31,761 nt of DNA from JBBTCJ01 sp038043285 (GTDB lineage Bacteria; Planctomycetota; Phycisphaerae; UBA1845): NCBI GenBank assembly GCA_038043285.1, contig JBBTCJ010000167.1:1-31761 (forward strand). Direction: 5' to 3'. Shown piece by piece: positions 16,027 through 23,331 of the stretch (its first letter is position 1; each line of letters opens with the position of its first letter). The notes beneath the pieces are model-generated. The model was not told the DNA's origin. It saw only the letters and a list, made by a program, of their open reading frames with translations, and made no database searches. Position numbers and translations under genes: made by a program.

Positions 16027-17268
16027 TCAGTCGGTCGATTTGCAGATTTCGCGAGCGACGTTGGTCGCGTAGGCGCCGGCGGGCAGCGAAAACGATATCT
16101 GGAGGACGGGGCCGCGATCGTCGGTGCGGGCGTCGATGGTTGCGTTCGTCAGAGGAACGCGCAGCGGTCGGCGAGCGCCGTCGAGTTTGCCGCCGTCCCT
16201 GGCGACAAGCTGTTCGCGGGTGATGCCGGACCGGGCGAGAACGCCGGCTTCGAGCTGCCCTGGTTCTCCGCGGGTGTCGGTCATGCGTTTTCCAAAGAGC
16301 GGTCCGGTGGGCGAGATTTCGAAGGCCTCGCATCGCGGTTGCTCGAGGGCGGCGTCCTCCACGTGGAAACAAGCGCCGTTGGCGTGCTTGTATGCGACAT
16401 CGCCGGTGTGGAGGTGATCGATCGCTGCGATGCGCTCCGCCAGTACTTGATTGAACAACGCGCTCTGGAACGCGGAGAGGTAGAACTTGCGGAGGGTATG
16501 ATCCACGGCGCGCCACGCCTTTCGGGCGTCGCCGCCCGCCTTGGCCATGGCTCGACAAATCCTCGACTGCTGAGCGAAGACGCCCCTGGGCCAGGCCTCC
16601 GCGGCGGCGGAATAGTCGCCGGCGTCGAAGCGTTCGCGAGCCCGCCGGGCTTCGCCGTGGTCCGCCGGCCCGGGACGCCCCAGGACCAACGCCAGCGCCT
16701 CCGAATAGTCATCGTTCAGAAGGGCCAGCCCGATCGCGGCGTTGTCGCCGCGGGCGCCGAATCGTTGCGGGCCGAAGTAGTTCGGCACTCCGCGGCGGAT
16801 CAAGATATCGAAGACCTGTTTCGCGGCGGGGAGCGCGTCTTCTGCCGTCTCGCGGATCCCCACGACGAAGCGGTTGCCGGCCAAGTGGCCCAGCTTGAGC
16901 TTGTTGGTGTGGCGATCCACGGAAAGTACCTTGATGCGACTCAGGGAGACCGACGAGACCCGTGCCGGGTCAATGTGTTCGAGGCTTAGCATCTGCCGGG
17001 TGACGCCGTGGGCGTCCTTCAGACCGGCGTAACCGATGTCCCTCGGCTGCCGCCCCAGCGCGCGGGCGAGGTGCTGAATGGCGGCCAGGGTCGGCAGACC
17101 GCGTTTCTCGATCTGGAAGTACACGTGCGTGCCCTGTCCGCTGGGAAGGTAGAGGGGAAGTTCCTCGACGATAAAATCTTCGTCGTACCGCTTGATGACC
17201 CCGCCGGCGCCGGGAAGATCAGGCGTCAAGTAGGGAAGATTGGCGACCCGGGTGTCCGTGATGCTCAT
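16027..17268 (-). CDS. truD: tRNA pseudouridine(13) synthase TruD
   Basis: A 413-residue enzyme that converts U13 of certain tRNAs to pseudouridine. The opening IKRYDEDFIVEELP is the TruD N-terminal motif. The catalytic Asp85 lies in IGYAGLKDAHGVTRQML, the family's GxKDxxAxTxQ-type signature. Further hallmarks are NYFGPQRFGARGDN (the NYFGxQRFG motif) and the FQSALFNQVLAER and GPLFG segments that frame the TRUD insertion domain. The ATG at 17268 is preferred over a TTG at 17289 because the family begins shortly before the FIVEELP motif; no strong ribosome site is seen for either. It is convergent with the pump operon across a terminator hairpin. Confidence 0.93.
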   Translation of the reverse strand: MSITDTRVANLPYLTPDLPGAGGVIKRYDEDFIVEELPLYLPSGQGTHVYFQIEKRGLPTLAAIQHLARALGRQPRDIGYAGLKDAHGVTRQMLSLEHIDPARVSSVSLSRIKVLSVDRHTNKLKLGHLAGNRFVVGIRETAEDALPAAKQVFDILIRRGVPNYFGPQRFGARGDNAAIGLALLNDDYSEALALVLGRPGPADHGEARRARERFDAGDYSAAAEAWPRGVFAQQSRICRAMAKAGGDARKAWRAVDHTLRKFYLSAFQSALFNQVLAERIAAIDHLHTGDVAYKHANGACFHVEDAALEQPRCEAFEISPTGPLFGKRMTDTRGEPGQLEAGVLARSGITREQLVARDGGKLDGARRPLRVPLTNATIDARTDDRGPVLQISFSLPAGAYATNVAREICKSTD

Positions 17269-17372
17269 CGCGGGAGTATACGGGCGCAAGCCCTCGGCGC
17301 GAACTGCTGAATTGCGGTCAGCGCATCCGAGCTTTCGCCCGCGCCGTTATTTTCCTAGCATGGCGCGGCATC

Positions 17373-19343
17373 ATGCCGGAGCCCAAGCGGGAAACGCCTC
17401 AGACAGCGGCGCGCAGGGTCACGCTGTGCGGAATCGCCCTGCTCGCGATGGTCTGCGCGGTCTACGCCAATGCGTGGACTGGACCGTTCATTGCGGACGA
17501 CTTTCCGGCCATCGTCGATAATCCCCAGGTGCGAAGCCTTCCGGCGTGCTGGAGGGCGGCGTTTGACGATCGACAGTCAAGCGTGTCGGGGCGTCCGATT
17601 CCGGCCTGCACCCTGGCGCTGAACTACGCGGTCGGAGGTCTGGACGTTCGGGGCTATCACGCCTTCAACGTCTCCGTTCACGCCCTTTGCAGTCTGGTGT
17701 TGTTCGGGATCGTCCGCCGGATGCTTCAGCGGTTAGGAGAGAGGCGAGGGTCTGGCGGCACGGTTCGACCGGCGTTCGCCGCATCGATGCTCTGGGCGGT
17801 CCACCCGTTACACACCGAGACGGTGAACTACGTCGTGCAGCGGACGGAACTGCTGGTCGGTTTGTTCTGCCTGTTGACCGTCTACGCCGCCCTACGGGGT
17901 GCGGCATCGCCGCGATCGCGGTGGTGGTCGTTGCTGGCCGTGGCGTGTTGCGCGGGGGGTATGCTGTGCAAGGAGGTCATGGCCGCCGCTCCGCTGCTGG
18001 TTCTCCTCGTGGATCGCACCATGTCCGGCGGCGGTTTTGCCGGCGTCATCCGCCGTCGACGATGGCTGTACGCGGGATTGGCCGCGACCTGGCTCATCCT
18101 GGCAAGCCTGATTCTCGCCGGCCCGCGGAACGAATCCGTCGGATTCCGCCACGGTACGGGCGCTTGGCAGTACCTATCGACGCAGGCAGGTGTACTGACT
18201 CATTACCTGCGACTTAGCTTCTGGCCTTCCCCACTGGTTGTCTCCTATCACGATTGGCCGCTGGCGGGGGGCTTCGCCTCAGTGCTTCCACAGGCCTTGC
18301 TGATTGGCGGTTTGCTTGCGGCCACCGGCGTCGCGGTTGCGCGCGGAAGTTCGGGGGGACTCGTCGGCGCGTGGTGCTTCCTGATCCTCGCGCCGTCGTC
18401 CAGCGTCGTGCCGATCGTCACCGAGGTGGCTGCCGAGCGGCGGATGTACCTACCGCTGGCGGGGTTGACGGTCGGTGCGGTCCTGGGGTGCGTGCGACTC
18501 CTGCCGCTGGGCAGCGGAAGCCGCCGGAGGTGGGGTCCGATCGGTGTTCCCCAAGCGGCGCTTGCCGTCGTGGGCATCGCGCTGGCCGGAGCGACGTTGT
18601 CGCGGAACCGCGACTATCGCTTGGACGTGACGATCTGGGAGGATGCCGTCGCCAAGCGTCCCGCGAACGCCGCGGCGCACTGCGCCCTGGGGTTCCATCT
18701 CGAACGAGCCGGACGACTCGACGATGCCGTGCCTTTCCTTCGTGAGGCGGTCCGGCTGGAGCACGACTACGCCGATGGGTTCTTTCACCTGGCCCGCGTT
18801 TTGTATCGCATGGGTCGATACGATGAATCCGTCGAGGCGTCGCGGCGGGCCTTGAGCATCCATCCCGACCATACCGAGGCCGCGTTCAATCTCGGATTGA
18901 CTTTGCAGGCATCACGGCGATTTGAGGAGGCGGCCGCGGCCTTCCGAACCGTTCTGGATCGTCAGCCCAACGACACTCCTGCACGACTAGGAGTTGGGAC
19001 CGCTTTGGAGGCGCTGGGACGGAAGGACGAGGCTATGGCGGAGTTCCGCAGGGTCATTGAGTCGGACCCGTTGTCGTCCGACGCGCGCTTCAATCTGGCC
19101 GTGCTGCTTGCGGAGCAAGGGGATCATCGCGCCGCTGTCGAGCAATTCCGCGCGGTCATCGTGCTAAGTCCGCGCGACGTGACCGCCCGACTGCGATTGG
19201 CCGACTCGCTGGTCAGCGTGGGCGCTGCAACGGAAGCGGTCGCTGAATATCGTCAAGTCCTTGCGCTCGATCCGGGGAACGAGGAAGCGCGACAAGGGCT
19301 TGCGGCGCTGTCACCGTCGGGCGGCGGACCGTGGCAACCATGA
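17373..19343 (+). CDS. TMTC-like membrane glycosyltransferase with TPR tail
   Basis: A 656-residue protein whose N-terminal two-thirds is a polytopic membrane domain (about ten hydrophobic segments, residues 16-425) and whose C-terminal third carries six TPRs (about 435-640). The first loop has FIADDFPAIVDNPQVR with the Asp pair 42-43 where GT-C enzymes place their catalytic acid. The HPLHTETVNYVVQRTELL segment resembles the conserved HPIHTEAV motif of TMTC-type O-mannosyltransferases. Such enzymes transfer sugars from a lipid carrier at the membrane. The TPR part fits consensus well (for example AAFNLGLTLQASRRFEEAAAAF). It is divergent from truD and ends 30 bp before convergent argF. Donor and acceptor are unknown. 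Confidence 0.85.
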   Translation: MPEPKRETPQTAARRVTLCGIALLAMVCAVYANAWTGPFIADDFPAIVDNPQVRSLPACWRAAFDDRQSSVSGRPIPACTLALNYAVGGLDVRGYHAFNVSVHALCSLVLFGIVRRMLQRLGERRGSGGTVRPAFAASMLWAVHPLHTETVNYVVQRTELLVGLFCLLTVYAALRGAASPRSRWWSLLAVACCAGGMLCKEVMAAAPLLVLLVDRTMSGGGFAGVIRRRRWLYAGLAATWLILASLILAGPRNESVGFRHGTGAWQYLSTQAGVLTHYLRLSFWPSPLVVSYHDWPLAGGFASVLPQALLIGGLLAATGVAVARGSSGGLVGAWCFLILAPSSSVVPIVTEVAAERRMYLPLAGLTVGAVLGCVRLLPLGSGSRRRWGPIGVPQAALAVVGIALAGATLSRNRDYRLDVTIWEDAVAKRPANAAAHCALGFHLERAGRLDDAVPFLREAVRLEHDYADGFFHLARVLYRMGRYDESVEASRRALSIHPDHTEAAFNLGLTLQASRRFEEAAAAFRTVLDRQPNDTPARLGVGTALEALGRKDEAMAEFRRVIESDPLSSDARFNLAVLLAEQGDHRAAVEQFRAVIVLSPRDVTARLRLADSLVSVGAATEAVAEYRQVLALDPGNEEARQGLAALSPSGGGPWQP

Positions 19344-19373
19344 AGGGCCAAGCGACCAGCCGACAGACGCGCT

Positions 19374-20309
19374 CTACACCGCTCCCAGGAGGTGCAGCAT
19401 GATGGCGTTCTGGGCATGCATCCGGTTTTCCGCCTGGTCGAAGATGGCTGAGTTGGGCGTGCGCGACGTGGCGTAGTCGATTTCGTCCCCGTAGTGGGCG
19501 GGCAGACAGTGCAGAATGACGCAGTCCTTGTCAACCAGCTTCATGGTCTTCTCGTCGATGCGGTAGTCCTTGAAGATTTTCTTGCGGGCTTCCGCTTCGG
19601 CCTCCTGACCCATCGAGGCCCACACGTCGGTGTAAACCATGTCCGCGCCGGCGACGGCCTTCAGATCGGGCGTGACGGCGATCTTCGAGCCGGTGGTCGT
19701 GCCGATGTCGCTCGCGGTTTTGACGACGTCCGCAAGCGGTTCGTAGCCCCTGGGCGTGATGGCGGTCATGGACATGCCGACGCGTGCGGCTCCAAGCATC
19801 AGCGAATGGCAGACGTTGTTGCCGTCGCCGATGAAACACGCGTTGAGACCCTTCAATGTTCCTTTGCGTTCCAGCAGCGTCAACCAGTCGGCCATGATCT
19901 GGCAGGGGTGTTCGTAGTCGGACAAACCGTTGATGACCGGAACGCGCGAGTGCTTGGCCAGGTCCACGACGATGTCGTGCCCGAAGACGCGGGCCATGAT
20001 GATGTCCACGTACCGGGACAACACCTGGGCGATGTCCTCGGTGGTCTCACGCTTGCCGAGACTGATATCGTTGGGCGAGAGATAGATGGCGTGCCCGCCG
20101 AGCCGGGTCATGCCGGTCTCAAACGACACCCGCGTGCGCAGCGACGGTTTCTGAAAGATCATCGCCAGCGATTTGTTTTGTAGCGGCAAGGTAGGGCGGG
20201 CATTGCCCACCGGCGCCTTCTTGATCTTCCGCGCCGTGTCCAGCACGGCGAGGATTTCCTCAGTGGAGAAGTCCAACATTGAGAGAAAATGGCGGTCTTT
20301 GAGGTTCAT
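19374..20309 (-). CDS. argF: Ornithine carbamoyltransferase
   Basis: A 311-residue enzyme that makes citrulline from ornithine and carbamoyl phosphate in arginine synthesis. Carbamoyl-phosphate motif SLRTR (56-60, with FQKP before it), HPCQ (134-137), the ornithine-side DVWASMGQE, and HCLPAHY (267-273) are all present. Residues 34-40 read VGNARPT and are encoded by one copy of the palindromic repeat described separately. The region corresponds to a variable loop before the second strand and has nearly the same length as in E. coli ArgF, so function should not suffer. It is the last gene of the minus-strand run that includes rocD; the DUF2442-DUF4160 pair lies between them. Confidence 0.93.
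   Translation of the reverse strand: MNLKDRHFLSMLDFSTEEILAVLDTARKIKKAPVGNARPTLPLQNKSLAMIFQKPSLRTRVSFETGMTRLGGHAIYLSPNDISLGKRETTEDIAQVLSRYVDIIMARVFGHDIVVDLAKHSRVPVINGLSDYEHPCQIMADWLTLLERKGTLKGLNACFIGDGNNVCHSLMLGAARVGMSMTAITPRGYEPLADVVKTASDIGTTTGSKIAVTPDLKAVAGADMVYTDVWASMGQEAEAEARKKIFKDYRIDEKTMKLVDKDCVILHCLPAHYGDEIDYATSRTPNSAIFDQAENRMHAQNAIMLHLLGAV
20191..20211 (+). repeat. Palindromic repeat, copy A (inside argF)
   Basis: A 21-bp element beginning GTAGGG with core GGGCATTGCCCACC. It matches copy B (21062-21082, opposite orientation) at 19 of 21 positions. Its core is self-complementary (GGGCATTGCCC). It codes VGNARPT in argF. From memory, VGNAHPT/VGWASPT-coding palindromes of this kind are scattered through planctomycete genomes. 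Confidence 0.6.
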
Positions 20310-20400
20310 GTATATTCGTCTCGTTCAATGAGACATGGTGCGCCGTAGACGCAGCCCAGTGCACTGTACCGTCACCCGGCGAACACAGTTGCCCGCTCTC

Positions 20401-20784
20401 TCACGGTCGCGGCTCTGATCGGTGGGCGCGAAGGGTCCGCACCCGCCCCGGCAACGACCGAGGTCTTGCTCGCACTTTGGTGCCGATCTTGCCGCGCGAA
20501 GCCAACCAATTCTTGAACGATTCCTGCGATTCGCCCGAAGGCTTACCCGCCAGAAGATTCTCGACGCTGACATCCTCATCGATGCTTGGCCAGTGGATGC
20601 CGTGTCCTCGGCCGATCAGACGCCAACTGTTGCGTTCCCGGCGCGTGGCGTGAACGAGTCTGGGAGACCAGGCGAGCGGCACCGAGATCGTCCGGCCGTC
20701 GGTGAGTTCCACGCTCAAAGTATCGTTCGTCACTTGGACGCTCATCGCGGCGGGAGCGATCGGTTCAATTCCCGAAATAGTCAT
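20401..20784 (-). CDS. DUF2442 domain protein
   Basis: A 127-residue protein. The DUF2442 signature is clear: LSVELTDGRTISVPLAWSPRL, RNSWRLIGRGHGIHWPSIDEDVSVENLLAGK, covering about residues 20-85. The remaining ~40 residues (after WLASRGK) are basic and not part of the domain. The ATG at 20784 lies inside the end of the DUF4160 gene (20-bp overlap), with GGAG seven nt upstream, so the two are translationally coupled. The function of DUF2442 is not established. The domain is often encoded next to DUF4160, and toxin-antitoxin-like behaviour has been suggested, but this is unproven. One partner (DUF4160) comes first. Confidence 0.88.
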   Translation of the reverse strand: MTISGIEPIAPAAMSVQVTNDTLSVELTDGRTISVPLAWSPRLVHATRRERNSWRLIGRGHGIHWPSIDEDVSVENLLAGKPSGESQESFKNWLASRGKIGTKVRARPRSLPGRVRTLRAHRSEPRP

Positions 20785-21001
20785 GCCACGTCTCCAGAAG
20801 CCTCGCCTGATGGATCCGTAGGAGCGTTGCTATTCGAGCAAACTCCCTCCGCGGAAAGCCGCCGCTTCGCTGCAGCCGTAGTGGGTCCAACCAAAACTTG
20901 GCTACCATGTCCTCACGTTCAACGTGAACGTGAGGCGGCTCATCGCGATCGCCCGCGTACATGAAGAATCGATACGGCCCTGACCGCAGAACCGTTGGCA
21001 T
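20765..21001 (-). CDS. DUF4160 domain protein
   Basis: A 78-residue protein that is essentially only the DUF4160 domain: MPTVLRSGPYRFFMYAGDRD, EPPHVHVERE (with the conserved His pair), VAKFWLDPLRLQRSGGF, and the ending ETWHDYFGN. It precedes and overlaps the DUF2442 gene, a recurrent pairing in bacteria. The pair sits between rocD and argF and is bracketed by two inverted copies of a palindromic repeat. Function unknown; the small size, tight coupling and patchy occurrence of the family recall toxin-antitoxin modules, which is inference only. No strong ribosome site is visible before the ATG. Confidence 0.9.
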   Translation of the reverse strand: MPTVLRSGPYRFFMYAGDRDEPPHVHVEREDMVAKFWLDPLRLQRSGGFPRREFARIATLLRIHQARLLETWHDYFGN

Positions 21002-21061
21002 CTACACACCAAGCCTCTCATTCGGCTCTGCCGCAATGTTGTCCCGCTCCAGAGTTTGATT

Positions 21062-21082
21062 GGTGGGCGATGCCCACCCTAC
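21062..21082 (-). repeat. Palindromic repeat, copy B (at the rocD stop)
   Basis: On the plus strand it reads GGTGGGCGATGCCCACC followed by CTAC. Its reverse complement matches copy A at 19 of 21 positions. The rocD stop codon TAG (21081-21079) is part of the element. The two copies lie about 850 bp apart in opposite orientation, bracketing the DUF4160-DUF2442 pair and the start of argF. Confidence 0.6.
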
Positions 21083-22308
21083 GCAAGAACCTTGCGCAGT
21101 CGCTCCACTGCCCAGTCGATTTCGTCCTTGGTGATGCACAGCGGCGGGGCCAGGCGCATGGTCTGCTCGTGCGTGTCCTTGCACAGCATCCCTTCGTGCA
21201 TCAGCTTTTCGCAATAGGGCCGAGCCTTGCCCGCTTCCTTCTTCAACTCGATGCCGACCCAGAGGCCACGCCCGCGAATCTCCTTGATCTTCGGCGAGTT
21301 CATCGCCCGAAGCTGCGCGACAAGATACTCGCCCAGCTTCCGGGCGTTGTTCTGATATCTGTTCGTGTTAAGAATCTCGATGACCTTCCGCGCGATGGCG
21401 CACGCCAGCGGGTTGCCGCCGAAGGTGCTGCCGTGATCGCCGGGCGTGAACACGCTGAGAATCTCCCGCGTGGAGACGATGGCTGAGACGGGCATGATTC
21501 CGCCGCCGAGGGCCTTGCCGAGAATAAAGACGTCGGGCTGCACGCCTTCGTGTTCGCAAGCGAATGTAGAACCCGTTCGTCCCAGGCCCGACTGAATCTC
21601 GTCGGCGATGAACAAAATCTTCCGCTCGGTGCACACCTGTCGCACTTGCCGCAGGAAGCCTTCCGGCGGAACGATGATGCCCGCTTCGCCCTGGATCGGT
21701 TCGACGAGGAAGGCGACGGTATTGGCGTCGATGGCCTTCTTAAGAGCCTCGATATCGCCGTAGGGGATGATCTCGAATCCGGGCGTGAACGGCCCGAAGC
21801 CGTTGCGACATTGCGGATCGGTGCTGAAGCTGATGATCGTCGTCGTCCGCCCGTGGAAGTTCTCGCTGCAACAGATGATCTTGGCCTTGTCCGCGGGGAC
21901 GCCCTTCTTGGTATATCCCCATTTGCGAGCGGTCTTGATGGCCGTCTCGACGCCTTCCGCCCCGGTGTTCATGGGCAGGACGGCCTCCATGCCGCAAAGT
22001 TCGGAAATCGCCTTGCACATCGGGCCGAGTTGGTCGTTGTGGAACGCCCGCGAGGTGAGCGTGACCTTGTCGAGTTGTTCCCTGGCCGCGGCGATCAGTT
22101 CGGCGTTTTGGTGGCCGAAGTTGACGGCGGAGTACGCTGCCAGCATGTCCATGTACCGCTTGCCCTCGACGTCGGTGACCCAGACGCCGTCCGCCTCCGC
22201 GACCACCACCGGCAGCGGGTGATAGTTGTGAGCCGCGTACCGCTCGACCAGGTCAATGTGTTCCTTGCCCGTCATTTCGCCCGCACAACACGGTGTTGTC
22301 ACGCTCAT
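21079..22308 (-). CDS. rocD: Ornithine aminotransferase
   Basis: A 409-residue class III PLP aminotransferase that converts ornithine and 2-oxoglutarate to glutamate semialdehyde and glutamate. Family-specific blocks are NYHPLPVVVAEADGVWVTD, SAYSAVN-like AAYSAVNFGHQ, LTSRAFHNDQLGP and LPMNTGAEGVETA. The cofactor pair Asp236-Glu237 is in IADEIQSGLGRTG and the Schiff-base Lys265 in LGKALGGG. These match ornithine aminotransferase better than acetylornithine aminotransferase, although proximity to argF would also suit an ArgD role. The ATG at 22308 is supported by AAGGA about 10 nt upstream; the frame extends to 22566 without homology. Its stop lies inside a palindromic repeat. Confidence 0.92.
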   Translation of the reverse strand: MSVTTPCCAGEMTGKEHIDLVERYAAHNYHPLPVVVAEADGVWVTDVEGKRYMDMLAAYSAVNFGHQNAELIAAAREQLDKVTLTSRAFHNDQLGPMCKAISELCGMEAVLPMNTGAEGVETAIKTARKWGYTKKGVPADKAKIICCSENFHGRTTTIISFSTDPQCRNGFGPFTPGFEIIPYGDIEALKKAIDANTVAFLVEPIQGEAGIIVPPEGFLRQVRQVCTERKILFIADEIQSGLGRTGSTFACEHEGVQPDVFILGKALGGGIMPVSAIVSTREILSVFTPGDHGSTFGGNPLACAIARKVIEILNTNRYQNNARKLGEYLVAQLRAMNSPKIKEIRGRGLWVGIELKKEAGKARPYCEKLMHEGMLCKDTHEQTMRLAPPLCITKDEIDWAVERLRKVLA

Positions 22309-22495
22309 CGTTTCCGTTCCTTGATTGCAGTGTCGCGGCTGGTCCAATATCAAGTACGAAGCGTAAACGCCGTAAGCCCGCGATGCAAGATGTGCTTGAC
22401 GCCGGACAGGGTTTCTCCGTTGTCGGTCTACCAAGGCGTTGTCCGATCTCCCGCACTGGCGGGCAAGCCGCCAGTCGCACCCGTCTACGCCTTGG

Positions 22496-23281
22496 TCACA
22501 CCGCCAGCATTGGGGAGCAGTCGTACCGCGACGCGAGGTGTACCGGGTAGTCTCGCCCCACGGCATTGTGCTGGGCGGCGATTGCCAGTTCGGGCAGGTT
22601 GTTTTCCTGGCTGAGGTGGGCCACGGCCACCCACTTCGGTCGCTTCCGCCCTATATCACGCAGCAGGCCAGCGGATTCGCCGTTGGAGAGGTGCCCGCCG
22701 GGGCCGCGGATGCGTTCCTTGAGTTGGTGTGGGTAATCTCCCGTTTCGAGCATGTCCGGGTCGTAGTTGCTTTCAAGGAACGCGGCGTCGACGGATTCGA
22801 GCAAGGCGTGAAGCTCTCGAAACGGATGGCCCAGATCGGTGAAGATTCCCAATCGCTTTCCGTCGTATTCCACGACGAAGACTACCCCGTCTACCGCGTC
22901 GTGCGGCGTGCGGATGGTATGGACCTTGACCGGACCAAACGTCAGCGTGTCGCCGGACGTGAAATACCGAACGTCGGTGAGTTTTCCAAGACCGCACCAC
23001 GTGGCCGCGAGCGTCGGCTTGGTGACGTAGATCGGCAGGCCGAACTTCCGCTGGAACACGCCCGCCCCGCGAATGTGGTCGACGTGGTCATGGGAGATGA
23101 TCAGTGCGTGGACCTCGCGGATGTCTCGTCCGTGATGGGCCATGCGGCGCTCCGCCGTCGAGCCGCTAAGCCCGGCGTCGAACAGGAGCTTGACGCCGTC
23201 GGCTTCGACGTAGATCGAATTGCCGTTGGAACCTGATTGAAGCGAAAAGGTCCGCACGGAGTCATTGTAGGTGGCAGGCAA
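22496..23281 (-). CDS. MBL-fold metallohydrolase (WalJ/YycJ-like)
   Basis: A 261-residue metallo-beta-lactamase fold protein. The metal motif HDHVDH is at residues 64-69 (HxHxDH), with further ligands in FTDLGHP (Asp and His). The opening SLQSGSNGNSIYVE and the segment FLESNYDPDML are typical of the WalJ/YycJ group, which has been linked to 5' exonuclease activity and DNA repair in Firmicutes. Here the role is not certain. The longest frame starts with TTG at 23281; GTG at 23257 is an alternative, and no ribosome site settles it. It is divergent from the glycosyltransferase gene with only 50 bp between, so promoters must overlap. Confidence 0.87.
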   Translation of the reverse strand: MPATYNDSVRTFSLQSGSNGNSIYVEADGVKLLFDAGLSGSTAERRMAHHGRDIREVHALIISHDHVDHIRGAGVFQRKFGLPIYVTKPTLAATWCGLGKLTDVRYFTSGDTLTFGPVKVHTIRTPHDAVDGVVFVVEYDGKRLGIFTDLGHPFRELHALLESVDAAFLESNYDPDMLETGDYPHQLKERIRGPGGHLSNGESAGLLRDIGRKRPKWVAVAHLSQENNLPELAIAAQHNAVGRDYPVHLASRYDCSPMLAV

Positions 23282-23331
23282 CGACTGTCGAGTGCGGAGT
23301 CGGCGGTGGAAAATAGCAGGGAACGCGCGAA

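Noticed and set aside
15807..16223. Plus-strand frames in the hairpin-rich gap (also 15829-16020)
   Set aside because: Arg-rich, no ribosome site, and the longer one overlaps truD antisense; the stem-loop content explains the region better.
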